Assembly: GCA_965232815.1 (NCBI GenBank) | Contig: OZ247427.1 | Location: forward strand, 1,488,001 to 1,552,000 | Source: Bin87 sp026710825 | Lineage (GTDB): Bacteria; Chloroflexota; Dehalococcoidia; Lucifugimonadales; UBA3495 | Direction of reading: 5' to 3' | Length of the DNA: 64,000 nucleotides | Shown here: piece by piece, positions 1 through 8,100 of the stretch | Layout: every line of letters starts with the position of its first letter | Numbering within the stretch: the first letter of the stretch is position 1 | The notes under the pieces: model-generated | Told to the model about the DNA's origin: nothing | Seen by the model: the letters and a program-made list of their open reading frames with translations, nothing else | Database searches by the model: none | Program-made: the position numbers and the translations under genes

Positions 1-350
1 TGCCATACACATCAAAACCTAACCTTCACTGCTGCCAAGAGGTAAGTCACTACGGTCGCCAACTGCCACCAAACAGTCAGCAAATCCAATTCGCAACCCG
101 ATCATCGGGGAATCTCAGCGCGCTACCCACTGCGACGTGTACGGCTAACTGTATGACCGGTGCGAACTCAACGGTGGCTAATCGTCCTCTGCGTAACAAC
201 CCCCGGTCGTGGGGCTGACAACGATCACAGTGAATTCCGGAAATCTACCTCAGGCAGGCTACAAATCAACCACTGGAGGCCATCCCCAACGAAAACTGTA
301 ATCCTGCGAATCCCCTAATGCGGTAAATCCTGATTCCAACAAACTCCCGG
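1..350. other. Intergenic stretch, no gene seen
   Basis: I see no convincing coding frame here on either strand; short open frames lack a ribosome binding site and recognisable protein features. The right end leads into the promoter of the first TPP enzyme gene. The left edge is cut by the window, so a gene may end just outside it. Confidence 0.5.
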
Positions 351-356
351 TATAAT
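351..356 (+). promoter_or_regulatory. Likely -10 box of the first TPP enzyme gene
   Basis: A perfect TATAAT lies 27 bases before the ATG at 384, and a good ribosome binding site (GGAGG, about 372-376) lies between them. No clear -35 hexamer is visible at the usual distance, so this is a partial promoter match. Confidence 0.5.
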
Positions 357-383
357 GTTTCCGCACTTTTCTGGAGGTCCGAC

Positions 384-2027
384 ATGGACGGTAAGACCGC
401 ATTTGCCACTATCCTGGAACGCGAAGGCGTTGACGTCGTTTTCTGCTTCCCCAACAACATACTCATCGACGCCTGCGCCGCCGCCGGCATCCGCCCCATC
501 ATATCCCGCATGGAGCGGACGGCAGTCAACATGGCCGACGCCTACAGCCGCGTCAACAACGGCAACAAGAACGGCGTGGTCCTCGTCCAGGGCGGGCCTG
601 GCATCGAGAACGCGTTTTCCGGCGTGGCGCAGGCCTACGCGGACTCGTCGCCGCTGCTGATGGTGCCCAACCATCCGGGGACGCGACGGCACGGCATGTC
701 GTCGGATTTCGACGCGGCGCGCAACTACGAGGGCGTCACCAAGTGGTCCGATTCCGTCAACTACACGGACCGGATTCCGGAGATGATGCGGCGCGCCTAT
801 ACGCAGTTGCGCACCGGCCGGCCCTATCCCGTGCTGGTCGAGATGCCCAACGACGTGCTGGCCGGTGAGATCTCCGAGGAGCAGTTCCACTACCAACCGC
901 AGCGCAAGCGGCGCTCGGCCGGCGACCCCCGCGACGTTTCCCGCGTCGCCGAGATGCTGGTGAACGCCCGCCGGCCCGTCATCTACGCGGGCCAGGGGGT
1001 GCTGTACGCCGAGGCGACGCCGGAGTTGGTCGAGTTGGCCGAACTGCTCAACGCGCCCACCATGACCACCACTCTGGGCAAGAGCGGCTTTCCCGAGAAC
1101 CACGCGCTGGCCCTGGGCGCGGGCGGAAATACCTGCACCAGGATGGTCGGCGACTTCCTGGCGAAGAGCGACGTGGTGTTCGGCATCGGCACCAGCTTCC
1201 AGAAGACCCTGGCCTCCGCGCCGGTGCCAGTCGGCAAGACCGTGATTCAGTCCACCATCGATGAGAAGGACCTGAACGGCGAGTACCCGCTGGAGGAGAT
1301 CATCGTCGGCGACGCCAAGCTGGTGCTGGCCCAGTTGATCGAGGAGGTCAAGGACCGGCTGGGAGCGGAAGGCCGGCGCGGCGATGAGTCCGTGGCCGCC
1401 GAGATCCGGCAGGTGCGCCAGGAGTGGATCGCCGAGTGGATGCCGCGCCTGTCCAGCAACGACGCGCCCATCAGCCCGTACCGCGTGGTGTACGAACTCA
1501 ACGCCCGGCTGGACAAGGCCAACAGCATCGTGACCCACGACTCCGGCAACCCCCGCGACCAGATCGTGCCCTTCTACGCCGCCACCACGCCGCGCGGCTA
1601 CATAGGCTGGGGTAACTCAACGCAGCTTGGCAGCGGACTCGGCTACGCCATGGGCGCCAAGGTGGCCTTCCCCGAGAAGACGTGCGTGAACCTGATGGGC
1701 GACGTGGCGGTGGGCATGGCCGGCACCGACTTCGAGACGGCGGCCCGCGAGCAGTTGGGCATCATCACCGTGATCGTCAACAACGGCGCGATGGGCGGCT
1801 ACGAGAAGAATATCCCCATCGCCACCGAGCGGTACCGCACCAAGTACGTCACCGGCGAGTACACCGCCATGGCCCAGTCCCTCGGCGCCCACGCCGAGAA
1901 CATCACCGACCCCAACGAGGTTGGGCCCGCCATCGAGCGAGCCAAGGAGATTTCGGCGACGGGCCAGCCGTGCGTCCTGGAGATCATCACCCGCGAGGAG
2001 CCGGTGTTTTCGCAGTATTACCGGTGA
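384..2027 (+). CDS. Thiamine pyrophosphate-dependent enzyme (acetolactate synthase-like)
   Basis: A 547-residue protein with the three-domain layout of the acetolactate synthase / benzoylformate decarboxylase family, which joins or decarboxylates 2-oxo acids in the cytoplasm. Seen in the sequence: the glutamate that activates the cofactor (E44, in RMERTAVNMADAYSR), a central nucleotide-fold domain, and a C-terminal TPP/Mg motif starting at G439-D440 and ending at N466-N467. The usual GDG is GDV here, so the motif is slightly atypical. The ATG at 384 is preceded by GGAGG at good spacing. The gene stands alone; the fic gene follows 66 bases later under its own promoter. The substrate cannot be read from sequence; a biosynthetic acetolactate synthase is less likely because no small subunit or ilvC is near. 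A second, only distantly similar TPP enzyme lies at 33915-35627. Confidence 0.85.
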   Translation: MDGKTAFATILEREGVDVVFCFPNNILIDACAAAGIRPIISRMERTAVNMADAYSRVNNGNKNGVVLVQGGPGIENAFSGVAQAYADSSPLLMVPNHPGTRRHGMSSDFDAARNYEGVTKWSDSVNYTDRIPEMMRRAYTQLRTGRPYPVLVEMPNDVLAGEISEEQFHYQPQRKRRSAGDPRDVSRVAEMLVNARRPVIYAGQGVLYAEATPELVELAELLNAPTMTTTLGKSGFPENHALALGAGGNTCTRMVGDFLAKSDVVFGIGTSFQKTLASAPVPVGKTVIQSTIDEKDLNGEYPLEEIIVGDAKLVLAQLIEEVKDRLGAEGRRGDESVAAEIRQVRQEWIAEWMPRLSSNDAPISPYRVVYELNARLDKANSIVTHDSGNPRDQIVPFYAATTPRGYIGWGNSTQLGSGLGYAMGAKVAFPEKTCVNLMGDVAVGMAGTDFETAAREQLGIITVIVNNGAMGGYEKNIPIATERYRTKYVTGEYTAMAQSLGAHAENITDPNEVGPAIERAKEISATGQPCVLEIITREEPVFSQYYR

Positions 2028-2076
2028 CCGGATCGGCGGCCGGTCGTCCATCACCTTTGGGTTATGCGGCGAATGC

Positions 2077-2113
2077 ATGTATAATCTACGCACATGTTGC
2101 GTAGATTATACAT
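2077..2113. promoter_or_regulatory. Perfect inverted repeat over the fic promoter and start codon
   Basis: Two 16-base arms, ATGTATAATCTACGCA (2077-2092) and its exact complement (2098-2113), flank the 5-base centre CATGT. The left arm contains TATAAT (2080-2085) and the centre contains the fic ATG (2094-2096). A transcript starting the usual 6-8 bases after the -10 box would begin at or next to the ATG, giving a leaderless mRNA. The symmetry suggests an operator for a dimeric repressor, perhaps the winged-helix tail of the Fic protein itself; that is inference. It could also form an RNA hairpin if transcription starts further upstream. Confidence 0.75.
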
Positions 2114-3218
2114 TTATCAGCAACCTGACTGGCCCACCCTGACCTGGCGCGCTGAAGATTTGGCCGACTTGCTGGCGGACGTTCGCCATCGACAGGGCCG
2201 TTTGCTGGGTAAGATGTCAGATTTGGGTTTCATGCCTCGACAAGAGGCAATGCTCGCAACCCTGACCGAAGAAGTCGTCAAAACCAATGAAATCGAGGGC
2301 GAAACCCTGGACGCCAGTTTGGTGCGCTCCTCCGTCGCGCGGCGCCTGGGTCTTGATGCAGGCGGCCTCGAGCGCGTTGACCGCAATGTTGAAGGTGCGG
2401 TTGAGATGATGTTGGACGCAACCCAACGCTACGATGAACCCCTCACTCAAGACCGCCTATTTGACTGGCAGGCCGCGTTGTTTCCCACCGGTCGGAGCGG
2501 CATGCGCCGCATCATAATCGGCGGCTGGCGTGAGGATGAAACCGGCCCTATGCAAGTGGTGTCCGGTCCCGTCGGGCGCGAACGGGTCCATTTCGAAGCC
2601 CCCGCCGCTGCTCGCATTGACGCAGAGATGGCCGCTTTCCTGAGCTGGTTCAACTCCCCCGCTGCCACCGATCCAGTCATCAAGGCTGGGCTTGCTCATC
2701 TTTGGTTCGTTACCATTCATCCCTTTGAGGACGGCAACGGACGTATAGCCAGGGCCATTGCCGAAATGTTGCTGGCCCGGGCTGACGGCGGCAATCAACG
2801 CTTTTACAGCGTTTCTGCACAGATCCGCAGGCGCCGCACGGACTATTACCAGACTCTGGAGCGGACCCAAAAGGCCTCAACCGATGTCACCTTGTGGTTG
2901 ACGTGGTTCTTGAATTGTCTCGGTGCGGCCGTAAATGCCTCGGATGCGACGCTTGCCGCCGTTACAGCCAAAGAACGATTGTGGAGGAACCTCTCCGAGG
3001 TGACTGTCAACGATAGGCAGCGCCACATGATCAATCGCCTGTTGGATGGATTCGAAGGCAAATTAACCGCTGCCAAGTGGGCACAGATCACCAAATGCTC
3101 CCACGATACAGCCTTGCGGGACATCAACGATCTTATCTCAAATGGTGTGTTGCTTCGCAGTCAAGCCGGTGGGCGCAGCACCAGCTACGATCTGATCGCA
3201 CCATCGTCAAGTTTATAA
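2094..3218 (+). CDS. Fic family protein with N-terminal inhibitory motif and DUF4172-type head
   Basis: A 374-residue protein. Fic enzymes transfer AMP or a related group from a nucleotide to a hydroxyl side chain of a target protein. The core motif HPFEDGNGRIAR is intact at about residues 209-220, including the catalytic histidine. An inhibitory motif of the [S/T]xxxE[G/N] type is present at residues 64-69 (TNEIEG), as in Fic proteins that restrain themselves with an N-terminal helix. The first about 80 residues resemble the DUF4172 head found in front of many Fic domains. The last about 70 residues look like a winged helix, ending in the pattern of a DNA-binding wing (GGRSTSYDL). The ATG sits in the centre of an inverted repeat and probably starts a leaderless mRNA, since no ribosome binding site is seen. 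No partner antitoxin gene is needed or found. Target unknown. Confidence 0.9.
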   Translation: MLRRLYIYQQPDWPTLTWRAEDLADLLADVRHRQGRLLGKMSDLGFMPRQEAMLATLTEEVVKTNEIEGETLDASLVRSSVARRLGLDAGGLERVDRNVEGAVEMMLDATQRYDEPLTQDRLFDWQAALFPTGRSGMRRIIIGGWREDETGPMQVVSGPVGRERVHFEAPAAARIDAEMAAFLSWFNSPAATDPVIKAGLAHLWFVTIHPFEDGNGRIARAIAEMLLARADGGNQRFYSVSAQIRRRRTDYYQTLERTQKASTDVTLWLTWFLNCLGAAVNASDATLAAVTAKERLWRNLSEVTVNDRQRHMINRLLDGFEGKLTAAKWAQITKCSHDTALRDINDLISNGVLLRSQAGGRSTSYDLIAPSSSL

Positions 3219-3219
3219 T
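3214..3219 (+). promoter_or_regulatory. Likely -10 box of the halogenase gene inside the fic stop region
   Basis: A perfect TATAAT overlaps the last codons of fic and lies six bases before the ATG at 3226. As at fic, this spacing predicts a leaderless transcript. No Shine-Dalgarno sequence is visible between the box and the ATG. Confidence 0.5.
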
Positions 3220-3225
3220 TTTTGC

Positions 3226-4821
3226 ATGACTGACCTCCCAATCATCGTCATCGGCGGCGGGCCCGCCGGGTCGTGCGCCAGCGCGCTGCTCGCACGCCAG
3301 GGACATTCCGTCGTCCTGCTGGAACGCGAGCGGTTCCCCCGCGAGCACGTCGGTGAATCGTTGCTGCCGGCAAGCATTCCCATCCTGCAGAATCTCGGCG
3401 TCCTCGACGAGGTAAAACGGGCCGGATTCACCGTCAAGCGCGGCGCAACCATGATCTGGGGCGCCGACCGTGAACCCTGGAGTTGGCACTTCAGCGAGAC
3501 CAACGCCAGCAACCCCACCTCATACCAGGTGTGGCGGCCTGAGTTTGATGCCATCCTGCTCAACAACGCCCGACGGGCCGGCGTGGATGTGCGCGAGGGC
3601 TGCCAGGCCACGGGCGTGGTGTTCGACGACGCTGGTATCGCCGTCGCGGTGCGGTGTCATTCGACCGACGGTTCGGGCGCCGAGACCGAACTGGACGCCC
3701 GCTACGTGGTGGACGCCAGCGGGCAGGGCGGGCTGCTATCCCGCCAGCTGGGCCTCCGACAGTGGGACGATTTCTTCCGGAACCTGGCCGTCTATGGCTA
3801 CTACCAGGGCGGCGAAAACCTGCCCCCGCCCGACGATGGCAACATCCTGATCGAGTCGCAGGCCGGCGGGTGGCTGTGGCACATCCCGCTGCGCGGCGGC
3901 TGGGCCAGCGTGGGCGCCGTGGTGGACGCGGAAACGGGCCAGCGGGGTATCCGAGAGCTTGGGCCCCGGGGCTTCCTGGAATCCCAGGTCGCGGCTGCCC
4001 CTCGCCTGGCGGAGATGCTGGCCTCGGCGCGTTTCGTATCCGGCCCCGAGGTGCTGCGCGACTGGTCCTACCGGTGCAAATCCCTGCACGGCCCGGGCTA
4101 CATCCTGGCGGGCGACGCCGGGTGCTTCATCGACCCGCTCTTCTCGTCGGGAGTGCACCTGGCCCTCACGTCGGGGACGTTGGCCGCTGCCGCCGTCACC
4201 TCGGCCCTGGACGACCCGACCATCGCCGCGCCGGCCGGTCAGGTGTACCAGCAGCTTTACTACAAGGAATACGGCCACTTCCGTGAACTGGCCCGGCTCT
4301 TCTATTCGAGCAACCGCACCGCCGACTCCTACTTTTGGGAGGCGCGCCGCCTATTGGACAATGATCCGTCGCTGACGCCGCGCCAGTCGTTTGTGCAGGC
4401 CGTCGCGGGGCAACCGGCCCGTGGCTACGAGCGGGTGGTGCTTTCCCACGGACTTGCGCCCGCCGCCTTCGGCAACAGCGTGGCCGCCGTGGAGTCCGAA
4501 CGACAGCGCCGGCAGGAACGGGGGTTGCCTCAAGATGTTCCGCTGCAGTTGGCCGACGGAGTGCTGCTGCAGCGTCAGCCGGTGCTGTCCGATGACCGGT
4601 TCGTGTGGGGTGTTGGCCTGGTGACGGACGGGCATCCGGAGGGTCTGCCGTGCAGCGCGCTGGTGGCGCAACTGCTGGCGCGTCTCAATGGCAGGCGCAC
4701 CGCCACCGATGCCATCGCCGACCTCTGCAACGGAATGGATCCCGGCGCCATCAGGCAGGTCGAACCGGCCGCCCGACAAGCCCTGCAGATCCTCTACGTG
4801 GACGGGGCGATAACGACGTAA
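3226..4821 (+). CDS. Flavin-dependent halogenase-like protein
   Basis: A 531-residue FAD protein of the flavin-dependent halogenase family, which uses reduced FAD, oxygen and halide to make hypohalous acid and halogenate a substrate. Visible motifs in order: FAD fold GxGxxG at residues 10-15, FPREHVGESLLP at about 37-48, a lysine in the expected catalytic place (K71, in TVKRGA), the halogenase signature WLWHIP at 216-221, and GDAGCFIDPLFSSGVHLAL at about 296-314. The last motif is the CmlS/PltM-type segment where FAD can be bound covalently. After about residue 420 there is an extra tail with a PqqD-like small domain (CSALVAQLLARLNGRRT). It starts eight bases after fic and ends at a hairpin. 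No flavin reductase or carrier protein gene is next to it, so the substrate is open; a non-halogenating monooxygenase of the same fold is possible. Confidence 0.8.
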   Translation: MTDLPIIVIGGGPAGSCASALLARQGHSVVLLERERFPREHVGESLLPASIPILQNLGVLDEVKRAGFTVKRGATMIWGADREPWSWHFSETNASNPTSYQVWRPEFDAILLNNARRAGVDVREGCQATGVVFDDAGIAVAVRCHSTDGSGAETELDARYVVDASGQGGLLSRQLGLRQWDDFFRNLAVYGYYQGGENLPPPDDGNILIESQAGGWLWHIPLRGGWASVGAVVDAETGQRGIRELGPRGFLESQVAAAPRLAEMLASARFVSGPEVLRDWSYRCKSLHGPGYILAGDAGCFIDPLFSSGVHLALTSGTLAAAAVTSALDDPTIAAPAGQVYQQLYYKEYGHFRELARLFYSSNRTADSYFWEARRLLDNDPSLTPRQSFVQAVAGQPARGYERVVLSHGLAPAAFGNSVAAVESERQRRQERGLPQDVPLQLADGVLLQRQPVLSDDRFVWGVGLVTDGHPEGLPCSALVAQLLARLNGRRTATDAIADLCNGMDPGAIRQVEPAARQALQILYVDGAITT

Positions 4822-4841
4822 GGGCGAATGATTGTTCGCCC
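4822..4841 (+). terminator. Hairpin directly after the halogenase stop
   Basis: Arms GGGCGAA (4822-4828) and TTCGCCC (4835-4841) with a six-base loop start next to the stop codon. There is no long T run, so it could be a weak terminator shared with the convergent gene on the other strand. Confidence 0.5.
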
Positions 4842-4874
4842 CCACTCGCAGATTTTTGCCGGTATCCGTACTCC

Positions 4875-5456
4875 TTACGGTTTCACCCAGGTCTCCGACC
4901 AGGCTATGCACGCGGCGCTGCTCTGGGCGGGTCCGCGCATTTCCAGGGACACTACGCCGGGCAGCGCCTTGTCGCCCACGGTTATCTGGGCCTGACGCGC
5001 CGGGAAGAAGCAGCTATACACGCCGTGGGTGCGGCCGGAAGCCTCACCGGCCGGATTGTTGAGCATGTAGGGCGTGAAGAAATCGTGCCAGCTGAGCACC
5101 ACGGTCTCCGTTGACGCCGTGATGATCTCGTTGTAGGCGCTGGCGATGCTGCCCGACCTGCTGAACTCCGCGCTGATCACGGGCAGGGAGGTGTCGCCGA
5201 ACTCGGGGAACAGCATGCTCTCGATCTCTTCCTGCACGTAGCGGGTCATGGCGATGTTGTCGGAGTAGACCCGCGCCCTGCCGCCGTCCACGTCATCGCT
5301 TTTCAGGAACAGGACGTGTCCGGCGCCGGCAGGCGTCCAGAGGACGCGCCAGTGGCTGGTTCGCGTGGTCTGCGCTCCGCCCTCCTCCTGCGCAAGGCGG
5401 ATGAAAGAGTTCTCGCCGGTGAGGCGAATCTGTACGGGATCAACTGGGCTGGTCAT
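4875..5456 (-). CDS. Conserved-looking protein of unknown function
   Basis: A 193-residue soluble protein I do not recognise. It has no signal peptide or membrane segment. The sequence has the look of a real protein: mixed alpha/beta composition, few low-complexity runs, and a strong ribosome binding site (AGGAG, eight bases before the ATG). It lies 54 bases downstream of the HpcH/HpaI aldolase gene on the same strand, so the two are probably one transcript and may act in the same pathway. Segments such as WHDFFTPYMLNNPAGE could be used to search for relatives. Confidence 0.7.
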   Translation of the reverse strand: MTSPVDPVQIRLTGENSFIRLAQEEGGAQTTRTSHWRVLWTPAGAGHVLFLKSDDVDGGRARVYSDNIAMTRYVQEEIESMLFPEFGDTSLPVISAEFSRSGSIASAYNEIITASTETVVLSWHDFFTPYMLNNPAGEASGRTHGVYSCFFPARQAQITVGDKALPGVVSLEMRGPAQSSAACIAWSETWVKP

Positions 5457-5510
5457 AATTTGATTCTCCTGGTAGAGCTGGTTCGAATGGTGGGTGATCC
5501 GGATCTGTTC

Positions 5511-6287
5511 CTACAGCCCGTCGGCCGCGGCGCGCATGGTTTTGAGGTACTCGTTGCTGGCGCCCTGGATCAGCCGGCCGACGGTGTTGTGGAAGTAGCG
5601 CACGCCCAGCTCCAGGTAGTGCGGGACCAGGTTGTCGGGGCAGCTGCAACCCGCCGTGATGCCCGCCGCCGCGATCTGCTGCACGCCCTTCTCCACCAGC
5701 GCCTGCACCTCAGGGTGGGTCTGCTGGCCCGGGTAGCCCATGCTCTGAGAGAGGTCGCCGGCGCCGATGAAATACACGTCCACGCCGGGGACGTTGACCA
5801 ACTCGGGGATGTTCTCGATGGCCTCCACTTCCTCCAGCATCAGGCACACCAGGGTGTTGCGGTTCGCGTCCGCCACGTAGTCCGGCGTGGCCTGGTTGAA
5901 TCCGTACTCCGCCGGCCGGCCGCCGCTGAAAAGCCCGCGATCGCCGTCGGGGTAATACTTGACCGCCTTCACGGCGGCCAGCGCTTCCTCGGCCGTGTTG
6001 ACGTGTGGCACCTGCACGCCCCACGCGCCCCGGTCCAGGAACGGCGCGATGATCTCAGGACGGTTGCCCACAGGGCGCACGATGGGCGCGGTGCCCGAGT
6101 ATTCGGCGGCGCGGATCATGTCCTCGGCCAGGTCAATGGTGATGCTCCCGTGCTCGTTGTCGATCAGCACCCAGTCGTAGCCCAGGAACCCCAGCATCTC
6201 CACCACCGCCGCCGATGGGAAGGTGATCATAGACCCGAACACCGGCTGCCCCGCCGCCAGCTTTGTCTTCATAGTGTTTTCGCGCAT
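5511..6287 (-). CDS. HpcH/HpaI-type aldolase/citrate lyase family protein
   Basis: A TIM-barrel class II aldolase of about 258 residues. Family members cleave 2-keto-3-deoxy or 2,4-dihydroxy-2-oxo acids to pyruvate and an aldehyde using a divalent metal. Seen: IDNEHGSI (catalytic histidine region), GAWGVQVPHVNTAEEA, the metal glutamate region (MLEEVEAIENIPEL) and the metal aspartate region (GVDVYFIGAGDLSQSMG). I start it at 6287 (MRENTMK), where GGAG lies four bases upstream, and not at the open-frame limit at 6341. Likely co-transcribed with the unknown gene at 4875-5456. It may serve degradation of aromatic or sugar-acid compounds, but the exact substrate cannot be told. Confidence 0.85.
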   Translation of the reverse strand: MRENTMKTKLAAGQPVFGSMITFPSAAVVEMLGFLGYDWVLIDNEHGSITIDLAEDMIRAAEYSGTAPIVRPVGNRPEIIAPFLDRGAWGVQVPHVNTAEEALAAVKAVKYYPDGDRGLFSGGRPAEYGFNQATPDYVADANRNTLVCLMLEEVEAIENIPELVNVPGVDVYFIGAGDLSQSMGYPGQQTHPEVQALVEKGVQQIAAAGITAGCSCPDNLVPHYLELGVRYFHNTVGRLIQGASNEYLKTMRAAADGL

Positions 6288-6453
6288 ATCGCTCCAGTCT
6301 CCTGCTTTCGGTTGCCCGAATCCTATGCCCGCATATCCCAACCGTCAACACCGCTCCAAACCAACACGACACCGCCAATGTGCAAGCGCCCTGACGTCTA
6401 GGACGCAGGGCGGCAGGAGGGCGAGGCTTACGCTGCGCAGAGCGTCAGCGATG

Positions 6454-8064
6454 CTACGGTCTGAAAGTCCTCAGTATGGATTCGCGTTCCGTGCCATACC
6501 GTGCCAACACATCCTCGCAGACCGCGAAATCAGTCACGAACCCAAACGGCTTCTCGGGATGGCTGGAGGATATGCTGACCAGAGCCACATGAGAGCGCAT
6601 GCACTCGTCTTCAGCTACGCGTGAGCGATATTCCACGCGAAAAAATACTTGGCCGCCGATGTTCACCGGCCGCGCAGAGACCTTTTCGAGGTACACCCAT
6701 TCGTTTCCTTCCGCGACCAAGTCCAGATACACGTTCCAGAAGAAACCCGTCAGGAAACCCAATTCTGTATCCGGGTCAGTGAAAGGCGGTGGAATCCTGA
6801 AAGTCCTGATGATCGAGGTTCGTTCGAGACCGTAAGCGTCAAACCAGGTAAACTGCCTGGTAAGGGTTTCCCCGCTCTCGCCGTAGATGAACCACCCCTT
6901 TGGTATGTCGATGCTGTATCCGTAGTCCCAGCGGAGGTTGCGATAAGTGGCTTGATCCGGTCCGCCCGCTACATACGTGGCCAGGCGATCGCTTACCTCG
7001 TTACTGGCAACCGCAAGATTAATTCCAGTTATTATCCTGCCGCCAAGTTGTTCGTATCCTGCGGTATTGACACCGATGACGTTGCCGAAACTGTCTATGA
7101 GCGGTCCGCCGCTGTTGCCGGGATTGATGTCGGCATCTATCTGGATCCAATCCGTGTCGTCAAAAATTCGGTGCGGCGCCGATATTATGCCGCTGTTCAA
7201 AGTTGGAGCGGTTCCTAGCTGGGTACTGATGGGGTAGCCCCAGGTAGTCACCTCATCGCCGTACGCCACAGTATCAGAATTACCCAAATCCAGTGCGCTG
7301 AACGTCCGGTTGGAACTCAGTTGCACCGCGGCCAGGTCAGTCAGTATGCCTTTTCCAAGGACCTTGCCTGTGAACTCGACGGTCTCCCCGTTTTCTAGAA
7401 TCATCTCGGCCGTGACAGTTTCAGCGTCATCCACCACGTGGCGATTGGTGACCATGAGTCCATCGGAGCGAACGATGAATCCGGTACCCCCGTAAGTGAA
7501 TCCGTCGGACGGCATGACCGTGAGGTTGGCTATCGCGGGTCGCACCAGTTGGGACACCTGCGCAATGGAAAGTGGCTCCGACGTATCAGGAGCCACCGTC
7601 AGCTCGAATGCCGGGCAGGAACCGCCGTGGTCGGTGACCGTCAGATACTGCCAGGCTGGGTTGCGGGGCCAGGTGGGCTGGCCGTAGCGCGCGCTGTTGG
7701 TGAGCACCGAACAGGCGTGGTATGCCCCCTCCTGAAGGCCGTGCATTGTGTGGGAGGGGCGTTCGGGGCTGAGGTTCTGCGCCTCGACGTCAACGTAGAC
7801 GAACGCCTCCTGCCAGTTGCCAGTGACGGTGGCCTTGGCCCTAGGATAGTCCCGGTGCATGTTGACGCAGCCGATGCGATAGTGCGTCGCCCCGTGCGCA
7901 GCATCCCAGGTCAGTATCACCTCACCAGGGTTGTGGCCGTTGAACGCAATGATATTGGTGGCCGGTGGGGTGAATCCCTGGGCGTCGGCGGGAACGACGC
8001 CGCTGATAAAAGCAACTGACAGGATGGCAATGGACAGCGCAGCGAATAGTTTTACTGACTTCAA
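6454..8064 (-). CDS. Secreted HtrA-like serine protease with N-terminal fibronectin-like domain
   Basis: A 536-residue exported protein. A signal peptide covers about residues 1-29 (ends PADAQ). Residues 35-145 form a fibronectin III-like module (VILTWDAAHGATHYRI) of the kind seen in other proteins of this window. The trypsin-like core follows, with catalytic H209 (TNRHVV), D243 (LTDLAAV) and S318 (NPGNSGGPL). No PDZ domain follows; instead there is a C-terminal domain of about 170 residues (WDYGYSIDIPKGWFIY onward) that may bind substrate. It lies 36 bases downstream of the membrane protein at 8101-8673 and is likely in one operon with it. Probable role: cutting misfolded or external proteins outside the membrane. 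Confidence 0.85.
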   Translation of the reverse strand: MKSVKLFAALSIAILSVAFISGVVPADAQGFTPPATNIIAFNGHNPGEVILTWDAAHGATHYRIGCVNMHRDYPRAKATVTGNWQEAFVYVDVEAQNLSPERPSHTMHGLQEGAYHACSVLTNSARYGQPTWPRNPAWQYLTVTDHGGSCPAFELTVAPDTSEPLSIAQVSQLVRPAIANLTVMPSDGFTYGGTGFIVRSDGLMVTNRHVVDDAETVTAEMILENGETVEFTGKVLGKGILTDLAAVQLSSNRTFSALDLGNSDTVAYGDEVTTWGYPISTQLGTAPTLNSGIISAPHRIFDDTDWIQIDADINPGNSGGPLIDSFGNVIGVNTAGYEQLGGRIITGINLAVASNEVSDRLATYVAGGPDQATYRNLRWDYGYSIDIPKGWFIYGESGETLTRQFTWFDAYGLERTSIIRTFRIPPPFTDPDTELGFLTGFFWNVYLDLVAEGNEWVYLEKVSARPVNIGGQVFFRVEYRSRVAEDECMRSHVALVSISSSHPEKPFGFVTDFAVCEDVLARYGTERESILRTFRP

Positions 8065-8100
8065 GATGTTTGCTCCGGGTGATTGGCGGCTAACTGTTAT

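Noticed and set aside
315..1538. 407-codon minus-strand open frame opposite the first TPP enzyme
   Set aside because: It is an antisense shadow of a GC-rich gene; composition is Gly/Val/His/Arg-heavy and there is no fold or start signal.
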